Shown: one piece after another, positions 1 through 12,113 of the stretch
How positions within the stretch are numbered: the first letter of the stretch is position 1
Layout of the letters: the number at the start of each line of letters is the position of its first letter
Program-made: the position numbers and the translations under genes
Notes under the pieces: generated by a model
Told to the model about the DNA's origin: nothing
The model's input: only the letters and a program-made list of their open reading frames with translations
Database searches by the model: none
Source of the DNA: Isoetes taiwanensis
Taxonomy: Eukaryota; Streptophyta; Lycopodiopsida; Isoetales; Isoetaceae
Assembly: GCA_021234155.1 (NCBI GenBank)
Contig: JAJEKV010000038.1
Location: 9,099,458-9,163,457, forward strand
Reading direction: 5' to 3'
Length of the DNA stretch: 64,000 nt

Positions 1-1680
1 TAATGCTCAACACATAGACTTAATGATTCATTTGCCGTGATAGCCGTGTCTAAGGCAAAAATATTCTAGATTGGTAGAGAACTTGCAAATTTAAGGATGG
101 AGCTTAAGTTGAAATTATGATCCAAATTATTTTAAATTGGTAATAGGGGTCTTAGAAATATTTTTTAAACTTGCATTCCTATTCTTTGACAGCAAATGCC
201 ATGTGAGGTGAATTGTGCTCCGTAAATATGCGACATTAATGTGAGGACAAGGTTAATGAAAACGAAAGTAGATGAGCTAAGCTGGGTATAGAGGTTGAGA
301 AAGGCACTATTGTTAAGAAGAGAAACGAATGTGCCTAATAGTTGCTAAATGCCAATGATTGTTCCCCATTGGTGATGCCAATAAGCCTCCAAACCACATC
401 AAAAAATTTTGAATAAGCACCAATAAGCCTTGTTGCAAAAGACACGACATTCAGAGCCTGCATGATTCGAAAAGGTTAGGAACCCAGAATCAATTTGCCA
501 TAAAAATAAATGTTCCATATTTAATGTAAAACAACAAGCTTGAAAAAACACATACTTGAAACTGAAGGAACTGATGCATGCCAATACATTGCCACTATAC
601 AAAAATGGGTCATGCTTTTCTCCGTAGAATGCTGAGTTTTTCCTCTAGATCGTAGGGACCAAGTTACTATTGCCTTTCTTGAACCTCTTACTTAGGAGTC
701 TAGCAAACATTTTTCTAGGGAGCATTTTGCGGAGCTAACATAACAAGATTAGAATAATTATCAGCTGAATATAGAACGAATTGCAATCTAGGCTTTAATT
801 ATCAAATATTATTCTTAATTCAAGATATGCATAAATACATTTTAGTAAGTTTTTAAAGCAGGTGCTAAATTACTCCAATATTGGTTTTATATTCTTGAAG
901 GCTTGAAAATACGACCGAGTTGCCCCCACTTTGCTTGGGGTTACCAGGTGCCCCTTTTGCCGTTTTTAATTTTTAGTGCTTTGTATTTTGTTCCTAATGG
1001 TTCTTATAGTTTCTTTTGTGTGTTTATTGCTTTTGTAGGGTCTGGGCCTTTGTTTAGATTTGCCATGCTCTGCAGTTCATTTGTGCATTCTTCTTGAATC
1101 TTTTAGCCATTTTTTTAATTAGTTTCGCCTCTTATGGGCAACCCTATGTGCTTACTCATTCCTATTCACTCCAACACCTTGTTATTGCAAATTCATAATC
1201 CTGAAGTTGGTCTAGAGGATGTCTTGGACTATGAAAATCTGCTCTTTTTTTTTAAAAGAAACTAGCACATTAGTATCGTTAGTATATTTGATCCTAACTC
1301 GTTATACGTTATTATACATTAGGCATTAGCTAACTCCGAACTATATAACCAAGGCAGGCATAGCCATTGCCGAAGCCATTGCAGTGAGGGGCAAATTAAA
1401 GGATCGTATTCTTTTGCTCTAGTCTATTTGCCCTTATCTAGTAGAAACATGTACCTAGTGCGATCACGATAAACATCCATAACTTCAATATACCTATATA
1501 ATTGGCACTAAGAAGACATTGGAGCTCCCAAAGTTTGACATGGTAGATGGCATCTTGTTGGTTGAAACCTCTAAAAGTTGGCCGCCATAATCGCAGCCAG
1601 CTGTGATACTGGCAACAATGCCCCAATCTGAAAAAGTTCTAATTTCTGAATGAATGGATCCCAAGTCTTGCATAGTTCTA
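1..1680. other. AT-rich stretch, includes probable kinase 3' UTR
   Basis: No coding region is supported here. The part next to 1680 must hold the 3' UTR of the SnRK2 terminal exon, which is read leftwards. Overlapping reading frames on the minus strand at 1438-1751 are shadows or non-coding. No repeat family shared with the rest of the window was seen. Confidence 0.4.
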
Positions 1681-1959
1681 TCATAAGGCACAAACAAATT
1701 CGCCATTGCTATCAACATCAACATCTGCATCGTTTTCCAGATCCATATCATCTAAATCCAGACCAACATCACCAACATAATGGCCAAGTCCGGATTTGCA
1801 GGAGGTAGCTTCTTGAATAATGCGCATTATCGCTTCTAAGTTCTGGGGTGGATGGTTGGGATCATCAAGCTCATTAGCCATATCAGCACCTTCCAGGAGA
1901 CCAGCCGGCAAGTTCTTCAAAAACCATTCATGGTTCATAATATCTGGAATGGTAAATTG
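1681..1959 (-). CDS. SnRK2-type protein kinase, C-terminal exon
   Basis: This exon encodes the C-terminal regulatory tail of a plant SnRK2 kinase (OST1/SAPK group), a Ser/Thr kinase of ABA and osmotic-stress signalling. It reads TIPDIMNHEWFLKNLPAGL, matching the conserved TIPEI-x-HPWFLKNLP end of the kinase domain. The SnRK2 box follows (PPQNLEAIMRIIQEAT), then the acidic ABA-box-like LDLDDMDLENDADVDVDS, and it ends GEFVCAL-stop where the family usually ends GEIVYAM. An acceptor AG precedes position 1959. The stop is TGA at 1681-1683. The kinase-domain exons were not found in the 2.4 kb upstream. They may lie beyond a long intron, possibly on the far side of the 4395-15943 transposon or outside the window, or this may be an orphan exon. 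Identity is secure for the subfamily and the exact member is unknown. Confidence 0.85.
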   Translation of the reverse strand, partial: QFTIPDIMNHEWFLKNLPAGLLEGADMANELDDPNHPPQNLEAIMRIIQEATSCKSGLGHYVGDVGLDLDDMDLENDADVDVDSNGEFVCAL

Positions 1960-4394
1960 CTACGAATAAACAGCAGAGGTTGGTTTACAAGAGTACTTTG
2001 CAAGAGCAAATGCTTACTCTTTTGCTGGGTTTGCAACAAAAATGTATGAAAGAAGATTTTATCCTTCAACAAATATCTGTATGTTGTCTGGAACAACATA
2101 TTGCACATTCAATATTCTCTACATTGCAAGAACATTGATATTTAAAATCAGAAAAATATCACTGATTAATCAAAGTTGACAGTATTGCTTTTCGTACTGC
2201 AATAGTTTTACAAATATTACTTGGCCCAAGGACAAATAGAAACTGCCATAGGATATGTGCCTTGAAAAATGCCAGTATGTGATACAATCGAACATCTCTT
2301 CAAAATGCAGGAATGAAAATTGACTATCTTTAAATCAGTGGAAGAGAAGCATATAATGCTAGTCATAGACAAACAATAAAGAAGAACTTATAGAGAACTT
2401 GGCAACACACTCTGTTATTGGTTACTATACTGGTGGATTTTTAGATTACAATAGGCTATCTCGATGGCTTCCTTGATACATTTCTCGCATCGGGCTACCT
2501 GCATTCGAGTCTTTGAAGGAATTAGGCAAGGACTTCTTGTAATAGTGCTGAGGCAGTAGAGAAATTGGTCATTCGAGGTGTGGATCCTTTGGATACTGTT
2601 TATATCCTCTATTATTAACAATGATTAATTTTGGCTTCTTTATGTCTTCCATTGGGGTCATCCTTTTCCTAAAATCGCCCTAAGTCCCCATCCTACTATG
2701 AGCCATTCTTTCCAAAATAATAGGTTACACTTTCTAAGCAAATCCTCCCCTACATTATAATTACCATTGTGAGAATTGTGCATGCATTTGTAAAGCCTAA
2801 AACTTGGACATAATGTAGTTTTTATCAATCCATACTGGCACATGATGTCACATCATATAGCCATCAGGCATATCATTTTCGTTTTCTAGAAGAAAAAGCA
2901 TTGAATGCATTATTACCACTATGGAAATTATACAATACTTTAAAGAAAAAAAAGAAGGGGCGAGGGGGGGAAGAGAGGGAAAAGAATTTGTTGAGTTCTA
3001 TATCTATTGAAATTTCCTTGCCGAAGGACTTTAAATATGGCAAAACAAAATGCTCACCAAACTAGTTACAACTTGAAACATACAACTTGAAACAACCTTT
3101 CAACAAGAACATAGATGCAACAAAACAAATAAATGATAAACAAGTCTTGCTGTGGAAACATAACGAATAATTATTTTGGGTAGGAACCCCACACAGCTGC
3201 AGCCAGCCTCTGTTTAGCCCCCACTGCAATAGCCAAATCTAAAGAATGAAAATAAAAAATTCTTGCCGTGGAACCAATAACAAATGGTCATTTTGGTTAG
3301 GAAGCTCACACTGCAACCACCACCCTCTGTTCAATCCCCACTACAACAACCACATATTTTTTCTGCATTATCAAGAAAATCATCTATCAAACAGTAAGAT
3401 CATATATAAGAAATAACATAGCAAGGTTATAAAGCATATAGTGAAAATATCTCGAGCATGCAAAATATCAAATGCATGCCTTATAACATCATATTGTGGA
3501 AGCAAGGTTGACTTTTTTAGGATACCAATTACAGATTAAAGCAATGTTGCAAAAAAATGCACAAAAAAAAGCCTTGTTATTTCTGGTCCAGATTAGAGCA
3601 TTTTGATTATATTTCAGTACCAGTGTTATGTCTTCTGTATATTTTATGTTTACAATGAGGGAGGTGATTATAGACAAGAGCTAACCCGCAAGGAACATTC
3701 GCCACTTCGAGGGGTGGTCGACCGATGCAAGGCAAGCTATGGGTCTTCCAATCGGCAAACACCGGGTCACGATGTGGTACAATGCATTGTTGTAATCCCT
3801 TGGGGTGCTGCTACTAAAGTTGTTGTAACTCCTTCTGTCGGATTCGTTGCTACTACTACTGCTGCCTCAGGAGCTGATGTCATTCCTACTGCTCCTGCTC
3901 CTAAACATGTCACCTTTGTCCACGTTGCTCCTAATACCGCTCTTGCTTTGCCATTGCAAGTCTTGCTCCCACTGCTCAACCTCCTTTTGCTCCTACGCCA
4001 TATATTGTCCCCCTGCTGCTACCATGAACCCATGGGAGTCTACATGTGCCATCCACAAATAGGAACTGTACTTATTTATGGCCTCCTGGAACTCTAGGGG
4101 CTTCCCCTGGCAGAAATGAGGTTGTCTCAACTCCATCGTCGCGGGTATGGATAGAACATTAAATTTGACCCCATGGCAGATGCGTTATAGCTCCGCCCTA
4201 CATAGATGGCTTGGCCATGGGCATCAGATGACAGGACCCACACGGTCATGCACTACAGCAAGGTGTTGCTTATATTGTGCAACATTTTTAACTTGGTCAT
4301 TTTAGCATAGTGGCCATCCTTTGGCAGCTACACTTGCAGTCAGGAGAACCAGTGGGGTGGCTCTTATGTGGTGGATTACGTGCTGGTGGCTAAG
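1960..4394. other. Intron or intergenic DNA upstream of the SnRK2 exon
   Basis: No kinase exon or other gene could be recognised. The stretch contains a purine-rich tract near 2945-2995 and an imperfect tandem duplication at about 3140-3355. An open frame at 3603-4097 (+) is rich in low-complexity Ala/Thr/Leu and matches no family I recognise. Confidence 0.35.
3140..3355 (+). repeat. Imperfect tandem duplication, about 115 bp
   Basis: Two adjacent segments share the order 'cttgc.gtggaa', 'ataa.aaat..t.attttgg', 'taggaa', 'cacac..c', 'cctctgtt', 'cccccactgcaa' / 'ccccactacaac'. The copies are visibly diverged. No function is apparent. Confidence 0.6.
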
Positions 4395-4425
4395 AACCAT
4401 CATTCATTTAAATTGGATTTATGTC
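4395..4425 (+). repeat. Left terminal inverted repeat of the 11.5-kb element
   Basis: This 31-bp terminus begins AACCATCATTC and is preceded by TAAG at 4391-4394. It is identical, as reverse complement, to 15913-15943. Confidence 0.85.
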
Positions 4426-7400
4426 TGTTCCAAAAGCATGCCACTTTTGCATACCCTTTTCTCAATATAGTGTTTTGTTGTGTGACATGCTGTTTTGCAT
4501 TGTTGCAAATTTTTGCATTGTAGTACTGGGAGGTTTAACATTTTCTTGTTTTAGTGAGAAGAATGTGGTGTTTGATTAGCATTTGTAGATAACAACACAT
4601 CAATATACAGAGAACACTTTTTACATTGTATTCACTTGATATGAAGATTACATCATGTAGGGACTAGTCCTTTCTTTGTCAAATAACTCTCAAGATAGGG
4701 ATCCATCTCCTTAGTCCGGATCTAGTTTCGATGCTTTTGACAACATCTCATAACGCTTTTACCGTAAGCCAAACCACTCATGATGGACATGAATAGTACT
4801 AGAAACTCATCCGTTGAGTAATCTTGTGGAGTATAAGTTGGTGGATTTAGAGCCCGACCTTGATTATAAAAGCACTTAAGAGCATCATCATCTACTATTA
4901 TGATGTCCTCTTTCTTTTGAATGCCAAGTCGATCCATCATAGTACCAAGATGTTTCCACGAAGACCGATTTGCCATCCGGATCTCTTGGATGTGGAAACT
5001 TTTATACACTTACTTTGGTCCCAAATCGTCACAAAGTCTCGATTCATGCCCGGTAACACCCTAAGTACTTCATCAACATTTCTCGCGTTCCATTGAGGAC
5101 CGATGGCAACTAAAACAATCAACACCTCATTCATCATATCTTCTAAGTGTGGACGAGGATAGATCCACTTAGTATTCGATTCTAGAGGGACTTGCTCGAA
5201 GTCATCACCGTTAATAAGCTTCTTAGGAAACGCTTTTACACAAAGACACCATTGGATCGAAGACAATGATTTTGTCACAAGCAGGTGGAGCCCCGAACCA
5301 TGGAAAACAAAGAGTTAGCTATGCAAAAGTGTTCGCAATACACGCCAAGCGTTTTTATCCTTCATAACAAAGCTACATATCGCGTCGGGCGTGAATTACC
5401 TTTCATCGCCGCCATCCACGCTAGCCTTAGCTGCCTACTTCACTCAGGATGCTTTACCGCCAAGCATGAACGCCACCTGTTAAGTTCGGACACGTTCTCT
5501 TCTATGAAAGCTACTGTGGGTTTGATTCCTAACCTCGCTGGTTGCACCGAGCTTGCATGATCTTCCCGGGTTGGTATCGAACCGCCGCGACTCGCACTCC
5601 CTTCAACCCGGACATTAGGACTGGAATGTTATCAAGCATGGACTTCAAATTTTTCTCCATGCTCTCAACGCCCCGTTCTAGCATTTCGCGCCTTCTCCTG
5701 GGGTTGCATTGCTTTTGAACATTCCGAGTTGCACTCTGAGGCTTTTGTGAACTAGTATTTCGCCGCCTTCGCAAGGTACCAAAGCCAACCAATTTTTTAT
5801 CTTTGACAGACCCCAATCAGCCGTGGCTAGTACCTTTTCGAAAAAAACACTTCAAGGAAATCCCCGGATCGTCATCGTTGTTAAACTTAAACATCTTCTT
5901 GATGTCTTCGTGGCCTCTCTACCAATATACCCTCCAACATGCAATTCCAACAAAGTGGTATCAAGTGGTGCAAATGCCTCAACAAGATAGCTTGCCGCGA
6001 TTGATTGCAAACCCATGTTTATTCAAGGGTCCCTTTTCTTTTTATCAGCAATTCCAGAGTGATGTCTTTGGCGGTAGAGATTAGGAACATCAAATTCTCG
6101 TGATTCATTTTCTTCATCCTCATCATCTTTGTAGAAGACATTTTTCAAGTTGGGTTCATCCAAGAAAACACCGCCATGCACCTTTATCCGATGCCCCTTT
6201 GCTCTTAGCTACCCTCATAGTCGCCTATCCGCACAAGGGATATCATTATGAAGATTATACAAGCTTTTATACTGCATCCTCAAATCAAGATCCTTTGTCT
6301 CAAAGAGAAGAGAGCCTCCCTAACGACCTTTAGGCATTGTAAGTCGTATGAAGCCATCAAAGCATGCATATGAGGCTCTCATGGGGGGGGCATATGATGA
6401 CAATAGTAAAGAGTTTCTCGAAGTTGTTAAGTTTATGCAGCTACTAAAAAAACCATTGTACTCGTTGAGTCATCCTTCTCTCCTTTTGCAAGCCCCGCTT
6501 ATCCAATACAAACAGAGAAATATTACGAGGGCTTATTGTTGTATCGGTAGGAGACCTTTATAGCCCGAGAGACCCAGGTATTGAGTGTGCAAGTCACCAC
6601 CAACATCTTTCGTGATCGGCATTAACCTTTCTTCCGGCTCAGCCATCACCTTATCGATAGCTTTGAGGTGTGTCGTTGGTTCTTTGATTTCCTCGCTTTG
6701 CAGAAATTCCTTCGACCAAAAGACGATTTCTTGATGTCACAGACACACGCCATACTTGTCTAGCAGGTCGACTTCGCATAATGTTACATCACCGGAGTTT
6801 TCTGAAGTTCTTCACCAACCGCTACCTTCATAACTCGCGATGTTCTTTATATGAGTGCAACAATCAATGAAGGACATTTTGTCCTTAATGAAGAAGCCTT
6901 CTTGTACGTAACTTCTTTGTTTATGCATTGATTTAACAACCAAATGATTTCATCATCTTGGAGGCCCTCGTACTTTCCTCATCTCGGTAGTCTTGAGATC
7001 AAATATTGAAGTATCTTGAGGAGGCACTTTCGTCCCATTGGGTCCGGTAGTCGCTTCGAAAGATAAGCATCCGAACTCGCTCCACTTCGCCCGTGACTTC
7101 CTCGCCTCTTAGCTTAAGACCATCTTGTAGGCATCCAGGACCTCCGGAAGCTGCTTCAGACGTCTCCCGCTCTTCCCGCTTTTTTCCCCGCTTTTTGGCT
7201 CTTGGTTTCCTATCTTGGATGATAGTCCGGGAGCCAAGGTCTTTTCCAATGCCTTAAACTCCTCGTGACTTCGCTCCTCCCCGCTTTATTTGCGGGGTCT
7301 TCCATATTCTATCCATTGTCAAGGCGGGCATGACGGAGTTGTTCCACGAAGGGCTGCGTGTAAAGGAAAGCATGTCAGCCAATATGAGCGGGACATACAA

Positions 7401-7439
7401 AAGTTAACCGCTTTTAGATCAAGCAAAACAGATAATCGT

Positions 7440-7790
7440 GAAACGCCAAAGTGACGCTATTGTTAATTGGTGCGGGGCGGTATTCATCCCGACATTTATG
7501 GACGGTATCACACGCCAGCGCCGAATTGGCAAGATGAAGACGCCAGCGCCAATTACCGGTGTATTCGTCCGAATAGGCAAAGATGAATACACGCCGCCGA
7601 ATTGGCAAGCCATCGCGATTCGCACCGGGCGTATTCGGGTCCACCGATGAAAATGCAGGTTCATTGGCAATTGGCTGGCGTATTCATGGTGACAATTACG
7701 GACGAATATACCCCGTGCGCGAATTGGCAAAGATGAATTCACGCCAAGCGAATTGGGACGCTTTGACAAACGGACGGACCTACTATACTG
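7440..7790. repeat. GC-richer short repeats inside the 11.5-kb element
   Basis: The motifs 'gaattggcaa(a)gatgaa', '(t)acacgcc' and 'gtattc(a/g)tcc' recur at least five times in varying order over 350 bp. Open frames on both strands here are by-products of the repeat. It could be a captured repeat or a subterminal-type binding array. Confidence 0.5.
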
Positions 7791-9639
7791 TTATTATTAC
7801 TTGATATATCCTGACTCTATTCCACCAAATATACTAACCTTTATAAAGAAAGACCTACCATTTCGCTCAATGTTGCACTAATCTCTGCCGTGTCCTCTCT
7901 GCAGGGGTATGGGGGCTTAGAAACCGACACCTCCTGTGGTTGTAATGTAGCAGATACATTGTTTGTCCGGTTTGCTTAGCCTGGTTGGATAGGGATCGTT
8001 GTGCCTCAATAGAATGCTGTCCGTCAATAATAAGGAAGCATACATTAGGGTTCTCCACGGTTAGCTCTTTCTAGTGTTGTCCATCGAGTGGAGCATCCTT
8101 TTTCTTATCCCAAGGAAGCACGCCCGCTGGCATAGGAACTTGGCCTCGATTCCTCACCATCGCCTCAATATTTTTCTTGCATGCTCGTGGTCATACCTCC
8201 CGCTAACAAGACTTGACTTATGTGATCTCACCGGGGACGGCCAACATGGATGGATGATGTAAAAGATTGGCCAAGTGGGTAGTTGTCTGCATACTTGACT
8301 AGCCTACTCATTGCCTCCACCTGCAATTTCTTTTCGAGTCATTTTCCGCCAAAATGCCATCAATCAAGGCGTACGGGGATGTCCTTTCCTAAGTCCAAAG
8401 AATCTTCGTGACATCCCTCGATATCATTTTGATGCTTCATCTCCTCTGTAGTAATCTTGAGAAGGTCCTCGCAAAGCTCTCCTCACTGCAGACACCCTTC
8501 ACTAATAGAACCTGGATTGAGGACGGTATTTTGAGGCCATCCGTGATACTTGAAACATGACTCAAAGACTCACGCCCTTCTTCATCGGACCATCTTTGAA
8601 AGCGATTTGCCCGGCGCATGTAAACTGGCGAGATCTTTCTTGTGGTTCTTCACAACCTCCACTAGGAGTTGACAACGATGTCATCCCGCTCCTCACAAGT
8701 GATAAGAATACCTTGTTTCTTCATAAGATCGGTCTCTTTCTTTTTCCGAGTGTAACACAAGATCCACCTTACCATTTGTTTTGCCTACATCAACATACCG
8801 GGTGACCGCTCATCCATCTTCTCCTCGAGGCATGGAGGATCTGCATGGTTCGCCCGGATAATGGATCCGAGGATGCAAGGTCCTCATTGGGCTTTCCCTT
8901 CTTCTCGGAGCTGGGAGTCATTTGGAGTATCTTCCGAGCCTCTTGCTTTCTTAGGAGGAGGTGTAGGAACGATCATTCGGTTTTGTCTCTTTCCCTCGCG
9001 AAACGACGGTGCAATACACGCTTTTAGCGCGATTTGGTGGTCATCAATTCGCCAGCAAAAAGCAACCAATGGCATACAGCCCCCGCCACGCATTATGCAC
9101 TCATAAGGCGTTGCAATACACGTAAAGATGCCGACCACACAAATTAAGGCAGCCAACTAAACACGGGGCCATACTACTTTTACAAATTATAGACGTAAAC
9201 GCTTAATCACGAGTAGGACAATTTAACATGTGAAGGACATTTATTATGCGATGCAAATACAAGTCACACAGAAAATGAGCAGCTAAAGAAATGATAGACG
9301 TGGAGTGTCAAAGAACTATAGAAATTTAAGTCACCGCTACGTAAATAATAGACAGGAGCATAGGCGTAAGATACGTGAGCAAATACAAGAAATACAGAAG
9401 TTAATCAACAATGAATGAATAACACACAAAATGATGACAATACCGACCTTCAAAGATCTTTCTGGCCCGGCCCGAGTTTGAGCAAAGACGACCTTTGGGC
9501 GGCATCTTCACGATGATCTTGAGCGCTGGAGTTCTTGAGTTCCCCGAGCCTAGGAGTTCTTTTTGAGCCGCCTCTGAGCAAGTTCACAATCAAAAGCAAG
9601 AAATGGAATTCAAAAACTTATATAGATTTGCATAAGGCG

Positions 9640-9815
9640 ATTAGGGTCGGCTTTAGATCGACGAAGTTTCATTCTGATCGACTTTTCATCGACGGTCCGA
9701 TAAAAGCGAAGCGGTTATTAAAATATCATGGATCGACTTCTAATCGACGGGTCCGATAGAAGGAGCGGATATTTAAATTTCAAGGATCGACTTTTCATCG
9801 ACGGTTAGCAAACTT
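9640..9815 (+). repeat. About 60-bp tandem repeat with GATCGACTTTTCATCGACGG core
   Basis: The core occurs near 9678, 9733 (diverged) and 9785, each followed by 'tccgata' or a variant and an AT-rich spacer containing 'ttattaaaat' / 'atttaaattt'. A degenerate copy lies near 9652. The core carries inverted TCGA/TCGA elements. It lies within the minus-strand gene region of the 11.5-kb element. Confidence 0.6.
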
Positions 9816-10884
9816 AACGATTGGGTCTAATGGATTTGACACATCGCATGACGAAAGCGCTTAATGGCTCTACGATGACCGCATTGTCAAATCCCATAAT
9901 TAGATTTCACTCACGGGCTAGAAAAGCAAGACAATTAACGGATAATTTGAAACTACCACCTTAATCTTGCCGCCACTGTTTTCTTGTCATTCAACTCGAA
10001 AAGAACTTGGAAGAACAGAAGAACTCGAAGAACTCGGAAGAACCGAAGAAGTCATACCGAAGCGATGTCGAGCTTCATGTAAGTTCATCTACTCTTCCGC
10101 ATCCCAAGCTCCAAATTAATCCCACGGCCTTTGGCGACATTGAACGTGGGGAAGAATGCTACATGCCGATTTAATTTAATTTGAAGAGGAGGGTGGGAAA
10201 TTGCAAGATAGAATCACGATCCGAAGCAACCGCCATGGAGTTCCTCTTGGAAATGATCATGTGAAGATTCTAGTAACCGATTGCCATTTCAACGATTTAA
10301 GCATTACCCGAAGGCATCCCGATGGAGACACAAAGGTGAAAGCATCTAACCTTTGTTGCATGGGCTGATTTCGCTTAAAGAAGGTGAGTTTCATTTTCTT
10401 GGAAGACATAGAGGAAGATTGAGTGCTCATACTAAAATGCACAAACTGATTCTGTCATATGTATGAAATTAAAAGGCTTGCATGCCAGACCATTCTTTCA
10501 AAATTGCAAAAATATAAGGCCTCGCACTGAGCATTCAGAATTCAAAAAACACCGCTTTTACATGGATGGGATATTCTTTACATGGATGGCATTCTTTACA
10601 TTGTTTTAATTACATCGCAGGTGTTATTTATCTAGGTGTTATTAACTGCGGTATTGTTCCTCAAGATTCGGCAAATAAAATAGTGCGCCTTCGTGGGTCC
10701 GCAACTCTAATTATCAGCTTAGCATTTTCCAATTCAAGCCCCTCCATAGCACGGCCATGAGCTAATACCATTCAGTTGTAACTTAAATGCCATGCGCGTA
10801 TCCTGTATTGTACTTTAAAGCAAAGATCGTAATTTCTCAAGTCGTACCATCATTTTAAACCGAGGAGAGCTGAAGTGAAATCCG

Positions 10885-11035
10885 GTGAAATATGTTTGTG
10901 TGCATTCATGTTTACATTGTGCGGGTCCAATACACGCCGTGATTGGCGCATAAAGCTAATATCGTGTGTAATTCACGCCAGCGTGTATTGACCGCTTGAC
11001 AATTTAAACATTTTGTACACAAACATATTTCGGCA
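10885..11035. repeat. Palindromic unit, copy 1
   Basis: The unit begins AAATATGTTTGTGTGCA and ends with a near reverse complement (TGTACACAAACATATTT). The inner parts 'tccaatacacg' and 'cgtgtattg' also pair, giving a long hairpin of roughly 150 bp. A second copy follows about 265 bp downstream. It resembles a foldback MITE, or part of one, duplicated in tandem. Confidence 0.6.
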
Positions 11036-11156
11036 CCTGATCTCACCTCAACTCTTCAAAATTAAGAATGAAAGATCGAATTAGATAGATCGCGAGCATG
11101 GTGCCGCTTACTAATTCAGGGTCTAATCTGTTCATAGAAGTGAAATGCCAGCGCCG

Positions 11157-11307
11157 AATATATGTTTGTGTGCAAAATGTTTACATTGTGCAGTCCAATA
11201 CACGGGCGTGAACCGCATAAAGCTAATTATCGTGGTGTAATTCACGCCCAGCGTATTGGATCGCTTGACAATTTAAACATTTTGTACATAAACATATTTC
11301 TCGCCGG
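11157..11307. repeat. Palindromic unit, copy 2
   Basis: Same hairpin-forming unit as at 10885, with the flanking 'gatctcac.tca..tctc' and 'aaaattaagaa' also repeated. The duplication therefore extends past the palindrome into a unit of about 265 bp. Confidence 0.6.
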
Positions 11308-11749
11308 CGTGATCTCACTTCAGCTCTCTCAAAATTAAGAATTAAAGAGCCAGAATTCAAAACAGTTTCTGAAGAAATTACAGTTATGCCTTCAAGTTAG
11401 AGTTGACACTAAAGAAATATATTGCAGTCATTAATCCTTGTATTGCCATTGAACATTTTTACATAAGGCCTTTTATTTGAGTTGCCGAATTCCAAAAAAT
11501 GCCTTTCCAGAAATTACGATTCTACTTTCAAGTTAGAGTAAAACTAAAGAAACATATTGCAACAAGAAATCCTTGTATTGCCATTGAAAAAGTTTACATA
11601 AGGCCTTTTATTAGAGTTGCCCAGCTCTGTGTTACAAAATTACAGAAGTTCTAGGCAGTTTAAGGAGATGCCCACCATTGTTACAAAATTACGTAAGTTC
11701 TAGGCGGCTTAAGGAGATGCCTAGCTCATTTTTTTCCGATCCAAAACTA

Positions 11750-11960
11750 AATAAAAAAAAAAAAAAATCAGCCCTCTACCTCCTCCTTCTTCCTCCTCCT
11801 CTTCTTCCTCTCGAAGCTTTCATCCGCCATCCTCGCCGATGTCTTCGGCAACATCTTCATCATCTGGAGGAGGAGAGGGCCCATAATCAGGCTTTTTTCT
11901 TCCTCTAATTCTTCGCCATTCTTCATCCTGGGCTTCCTCCATTTCTTCTTCTTTCTCAAT
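11750..11960. repeat. A-run followed by CT-rich low-complexity tract
   Basis: A run of about 16 A at 11751-11767 is followed by CTC/CTT triplets. On the minus strand the triplets encode Glu-rich stretches of the decayed second gene. It is either a coding triplet expansion or a simple repeat. Confidence 0.5.
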
Positions 11961-12113
11961 CTCGTTCTCCATCTCCTCACCTGAATCAAGGGGAGTATGG
12001 GGACTTGGGGTCGGCCAGGCCGGTGCCGGTGTCGATAATCTTTTCCCTAAGCTTGCCCCTCGAAGAAATAACTCCTCGCGAATTATCCGGATCAGGAAAG
12101 TGAGAGCAAACAC

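Larger units (their letters stand above)
4722..12113 (-). pseudogene. Decayed second gene of the 11.5-kb element (acidic N-terminus, DGQHS motif)
   Basis: I do not recognise the whole protein. Visible coding islands on the minus strand, in 5'-3' order, are as follows. 12113-11820 has a Glu/Asp-rich stretch (EEMENEIEKEEEMEEAQDEE) followed by a basic RRIRGRKK patch. 10440-10257 has KKMKLTFFKRNQPMQQR. 8058-7867 contains CFLIIDGQHSIEAQRSL, resembling the DGQH(R/S) motif of ParB-like domains. 5816-5529 is basic (LRRRRNTSSQ) with a likely coiled coil. 5278-4722 is spread over two frames, with VLPGMNRDFVTIWDQSKC, then KKEDIIIVDDDALKCF, and ends at 4722. Stops and frameshifts separate the islands, and repeats at 7440-7790, 9640-9815 and 10885-11310 interrupt it. 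Treating these as one gene is an inference from orientation and position. Confidence 0.45.

Noticed and set aside
3603-4097. 164-codon plus-strand frame rich in Ala, Thr, Val and Leu
   Set aside because: Overlapping frames on both strands are also open here, a sign of CTG/GCT-rich low complexity rather than coding. No domain is recognisable.
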